The notes under the pieces were generated by a model. The model made no database searches. It saw nothing but the letters and a program-made list of their open reading frames with translations, and had not been told where the DNA came from. DNA of 64,000 bases from positions 62,001-126,000 of IMG/VR virus record IMGVR_UViG_3300044705_000115; one strand, written 5' to 3'. Both the position numbers and the translations under genes were made by a program. Source of the stretch: a virus. This document shows positions 62,101 to 64,000 of the stretch, in pieces (the first letter of the stretch is position 1; the number at the start of each line of letters is the position of its first letter).

Positions 62101-63690
62101 CTGAGCGACCGCCTCAAGGATGGACTCGCGCATCTTTTCTTCGCGCTTGCGTTCGCGCTCGATCCGCGCCCGTTCTTCTTCGCGCTGCTTTTCGGTGCGC
62201 TTCGACGCCTGGCGCTGTTCGCGCACTTCCTGATGCTGAGCCTGGCGCTGGTGGCGCTTCTTCTGCTGCCCGCCTGCCTGGTGCTGGGTGAGCCAGTCCC
62301 AGTCGGACTGCGTGAAGGCGCCGGGCGCCGGCGGCGTCTTGTCGCCGCGCAGGGCAGCGAGCGTCTGCGTGCCGACGATCCCGTCCACCTCAAGGCCGTG
62401 GTTGCGCTGGAATTCTTCGACCCGCGCTTTGGTCTTTTCGTCGTAGCTGCCACTGGTGGCGATACCGAGTTTGCGCTGGATCAGGTCGGCGACTTTCGTC
62501 GGCAGCGAGGAGCTTTCGCCGAAGACCGAGCCAGCGCCACCGTTCGCCGAACCGCTCGTGGAGGAGCTGGCGGAGTTCGATGACTTCGAGGAGGAGGAGG
62601 AGGAGGAGGAGGCTTTCTTCGCTTCTTTCCGGGCTTTGTTGGCCTTGTTCCGGGCCTTTTCGGCGGCGTCTTCGGCGGCCATGTGGCCAGCGGTGAACCG
62701 TGCCCGCGTCTTGCGGAGGGCCGAGCGCTGGTGCGCCAGCAGCGGCCCGCCGACAGCGGAGGTGCCGTTGATGGCGCCAGCGGTCTGAGAGCCGACTACC
62801 CCATCGACACTCAGGCCCTTCTGCTTCTGGAAGGCTTCGACCTTCTTCTTCGTTTCCAGCCCGAAGCGGCCATCGGGTTTGGCTCCGACCGCACGCTGCA
62901 CGCCCTTGACCTCCGGCCCGGAGGATCCCGAGCGGATGAACTGGCCACCGGTCGGCTGGCCCCGCCCGGCTCGAGGATGTTTGCCCTCGTCAAACGGAAG
63001 TGGTGCCCCGCTGCGCCCCTTCGCCTGCGGGCCGCGCCGGCCCGGCGCTGGCGGCCCGGCCTTTTCCGGGCGAACCAGCGGCGGCACGCCCAGCGCCTCG
63101 AGGACAACTCGGAGGTCGGCGATCTCCTGGCCGAGCATCGACTGCGCCCGCGCCAGCTCGCGCGAGTCGGCGTTGCCGCGGCCAAGCTGCATCCGTGCGC
63201 CACCCTCGACCAGCGCCAGCGCGGAGGCGACGCGGGCGGCGCGGTTCTTGGTGCCACGACCCTTGAGGCCCATCGCCATGCCCTCGGCGAGGCTCAGGCG
63301 ATGGCGGAAGTCACCGACCAGCGACGCGACCTCATCGGCACCGAGAACCAGGCTGTCGTCTTCGCTGGTGGCCTCGCTGAGTTTCGACTTGCCCCGTTTC
63401 GCCATCCATTCGGCGACAGCCTTCTGCGCCTTGGCGACGGTGTCCGGCTTCAGTTTCGAGCCGTTGTGGTTGACACCGGTTGACCACTTCTTGACGGTGT
63501 TGACGGCAATGGCGATCGCCGTCCCGATGTCTTTGCCTTTCTCGTAGTGGAGATGTTTGGCGATCCGTTCGATGTAGTTCGGCAGGCCGCCAGCCCGATC
63601 CACCCAGTTCTGCTTGCCCGGCACCCTCTCCAGCTTCGGGTAGACGGTGGAGCTGACCTCCTGCAGCGAGTTCTGCTCCGCAGCGGGCAT
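59188..63690 (-). CDS. Giant virion-associated protein with four peptidoglycan-binding repeats
   Basis: 1500 residues. The N-terminal 30-100 (DRAGGLPNYIERIAKHLHY, GTAIAIAVNTVKKWSTG, PDTVAKAQKAVAEWM) is a module common in phage head-associated polyproteins near the protease. KHPRAGRGQPTGGQF follows near 237. Four PG_binding_1 repeats occur at about 256-309, 397-448, 550-602 and 708-758, each ending HGLxxDGxVG-like. They are separated by a poly-Ser/Lys linker (360-380), a Glu/Arg coiled coil (475-530) and acidic linkers. From about 810 on there is a beta module (YRLADGTFAPKGRGQILKPG) and a long charged, Pro/Lys-rich tail. It may be packaged and ejected, or mark the virion surface for cell-wall contact. 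No catalytic motif recognised. Confidence 0.7.
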   Translation of the reverse strand: MPAAEQNSLQEVSSTVYPKLERVPGKQNWVDRAGGLPNYIERIAKHLHYEKGKDIGTAIAIAVNTVKKWSTGVNHNGSKLKPDTVAKAQKAVAEWMAKRGKSKLSEATSEDDSLVLGADEVASLVGDFRHRLSLAEGMAMGLKGRGTKNRAARVASALALVEGGARMQLGRGNADSRELARAQSMLGQEIADLRVVLEALGVPPLVRPEKAGPPAPGRRGPQAKGRSGAPLPFDEGKHPRAGRGQPTGGQFIRSGSSGPEVKGVQRAVGAKPDGRFGLETKKKVEAFQKQKGLSVDGVVGSQTAGAINGTSAVGGPLLAHQRSALRKTRARFTAGHMAAEDAAEKARNKANKARKEAKKASSSSSSSSKSSNSASSSTSGSANGGAGSVFGESSSLPTKVADLIQRKLGIATSGSYDEKTKARVEEFQRNHGLEVDGIVGTQTLAALRGDKTPPAPGAFTQSDWDWLTQHQAGGQQKKRHQRQAQHQEVREQRQASKRTEKQREEERARIERERKREEKMRESILEAVAQDDFHRKYGAGMNGQPDEATGFLQNRLAELGYDAGANDGRYGEKTQSAVAEFQRDHGLKDDGEVGSATKVALRGTDPEEVSKARQKASGVDEEDAEEAGAPPAPEGDEGENRKAAAPAKAKPEAKSKGKTEDGEAPPKEDEGANEELGDAEGEEDEDTPSLASGVLTKGTGVADEEPDASVKHLQKTIGAEVDGRFGPETERKVKAVQRRYGLKADGVVGPKTGRLLDRMSAKEKPKKDSTKAERELNEAVLRRMAAKGAGDTGAYVVALAAERSLRQAALVEASLRGLFGGVRDFYRLADGTFAPKGRGQILKPGEKINLPHRSGSGKVSATVEHSVGGRGIARINDGPEKGALASVRTAAPAGSKARHFPEPPARRSPLPPGDPNKAAMTAEVVSQNHLDHINDAIARGDDGAVQDHLDDMSGDRAWADKSGYGAANRNYDLATERGERFLRTGDAGAADESPQRALIDFHGASNAELDSLISDSVDANGLPKSGRDRSVFLTAIAEKKRRAKLAFDNSRSSAAKEAASNDYAQVTGERLMPQPAVQYAPPEGYAPNAGEKSLKEMSAGDTFYVGKHDQAYVWHKPTSGDFIVAKPVDGGKAKVFHREFAPPFIGPSNPNGSPSSSAPTPAPAATNDDALYSALKGSLENAGMAPSSPARSKAGNLRNFKAMSDEKLLKLAVEMKSHPDDTEAIKAITAELSSRSDSQAKKTAELKAPKKAVSGKSKEEKIASAWAAYEKKKADFDNLPADADKQTKAKAAAQVRAAKFRIKRVGGDPNKKPEPADKGPVVVKQGKPEPKGTPIPPPPEDIASELDPATTHLKGMKNGDAANFPNYVTVKKEPHTGYGSEKKNGIGSSYVVSQNGQTVGEFWEPDEAAGKVKALQAEDVSPTSSDTPSPAENTKEKVNLLDAADQLGDPWTATSIGAALDKLETQGIVFDRENEKPSVIAAVIKAANLSPSELKTAGTV

Positions 63691-63721
63691 GTGCTGCGAA
63701 GCGTAAGCGATCTAGCGGCTG

Positions 63722-63868
63722 CTACCCCTCGTTGGACTTGCCCTGAATCTGGCCCACGACGAAGCGGACGATCCCGGAGAGGATGACGTAGATCGCGTAG
63801 ACGACCAGCGCCGCGACCAGCAGGATCGCCGTGAGGAAGGCGTCTACCGCTCTGGCGAGGAGGTACAT
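63722..63868 (-). CDS. Small single-span membrane protein
   Basis: 48 residues from ATG 63868, with GAGGAG 5 nt upstream. One long hydrophobic helix (AFLTAILLVAALVVYAIYVIL) and a short polar tail. A longer in-frame start at 63925 overlaps the upstream gene by 55 nt and is rejected. Starts 3 nt after that gene. Role unknown. Confidence 0.55.
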   Translation of the reverse strand: MYLLARAVDAFLTAILLVAALVVYAIYVILSGIVRFVVGQIQGKSNEG

Positions 63869-63870
63869 CG

Positions 63871-64000
63871 TCACTCCTCGGACAGGATCGGCTGGATGAA
63901 ACGCCGGTCGTAGCCATCCTCCCAAGGGAAGACCCCGACCGTGTCGGGCCAGATGATCTGCAGCGCTGGGAAGTACTCGTAGGCGTTCCAGCGCAGGGCG
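63871..64000 (-). CDS. DUF4262-like protein, 5' end outside the window
   Basis: Only the last 42 codons are inside. They read RWNAYEYFPALQIIWPDTVG, then VFPWEDGYDRRFIQPILSEE. ALQIIWPD...FPWE.GY...QPIL matches the C-terminal end of DUF4262 proteins (QLVWPDxxGRFPWE...QPLL). Such proteins occur in actinobacteria and their phages with unknown function. The start and domain length cannot be seen. Confidence 0.55.
   Translation of the reverse strand, partial: ALRWNAYEYFPALQIIWPDTVGVFPWEDGYDRRFIQPILSEE

Overview
This window is a 64-kb piece of a bacteriophage genome of high G+C content. No bacterial housekeeping gene is visible. Almost every gene lies on the minus strand in tightly overlapping operons (ATGA, GTGA and TAATG junctions). 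The virion genes follow the order of the PBSX/Xkd family of contractile-tailed phages: small and large terminase, portal, Mu gpF-type head protein, prohead protease with scaffold, head decoration, major capsid, head-tail connectors, sheath, tube, frameshifted tail chaperone, tape measure, LysM protein, XkdQ-like hub, DUF2577-like spike, DUF2634 and baseplate J proteins, tail protein I and fibre. The high G+C, frequent GTG starts, the actinophage-type prohead protease and putative leaderless promoters point to an actinobacterial host; the genus cannot be set from the sequence. The window ends cut two genes (a head morphogenesis gene on the left, a DUF4262-like gene on the right), so the genome is longer than 64 kb. 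The gene order suggests that the right end leads back towards the left end on a circular or permuted map.

Layout from left to right. 1-9.5 kb: packaging and portal block with small zinc-ribbon proteins and a cluster of five tRNA genes (Glu, three Arg, Val); the Glu gene carries a 20-nt insertion. 9.5-20.9 kb: accessory and early block with small unknown proteins, a ParB-like protein, a Dam-type and a Dcm-type DNA methyltransferase, a MazG-like protein, three small membrane proteins, an AlpA-like regulator, an HD hydrolase of the ppGpp-hydrolase type, and a GHKL ATPase ending in a zinc-metallopeptidase motif. 21.3-22.5 kb: one plus-strand gene for a secreted collagen-like protein. 22.5-35.1 kb: replication and recombination (SNF2-type helicase, PD-(D/E)XK nuclease, RusA, DnaC-type helicase loader, initiator gene with four internal iterons, HNH nuclease, two more DNA methyltransferases, Cas4/RecB-type exonuclease, RecT-type annealing protein). 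35.3-37.1 kb: lysis cassette (VanY endolysin, holin, lysozyme-like protein). 37.1-63.9 kb: tail, baseplate and head genes.

Expression signals recur. A motif CCGACCAAGGAGG sits just upstream of several early gene starts, much like the start-associated sequences of cluster K mycobacteriophages. A 44-bp element is duplicated in front of the prohead protease and tail sheath cassettes and has the spacing of a leaderless actinobacterial promoter; a related sequence precedes the small terminase. A canonical A AAA AAC slippery site ends the first tail chaperone gene. Strong hairpins separate the transcription units. No integrase, repressor, DNA polymerase or lysogeny module is visible.
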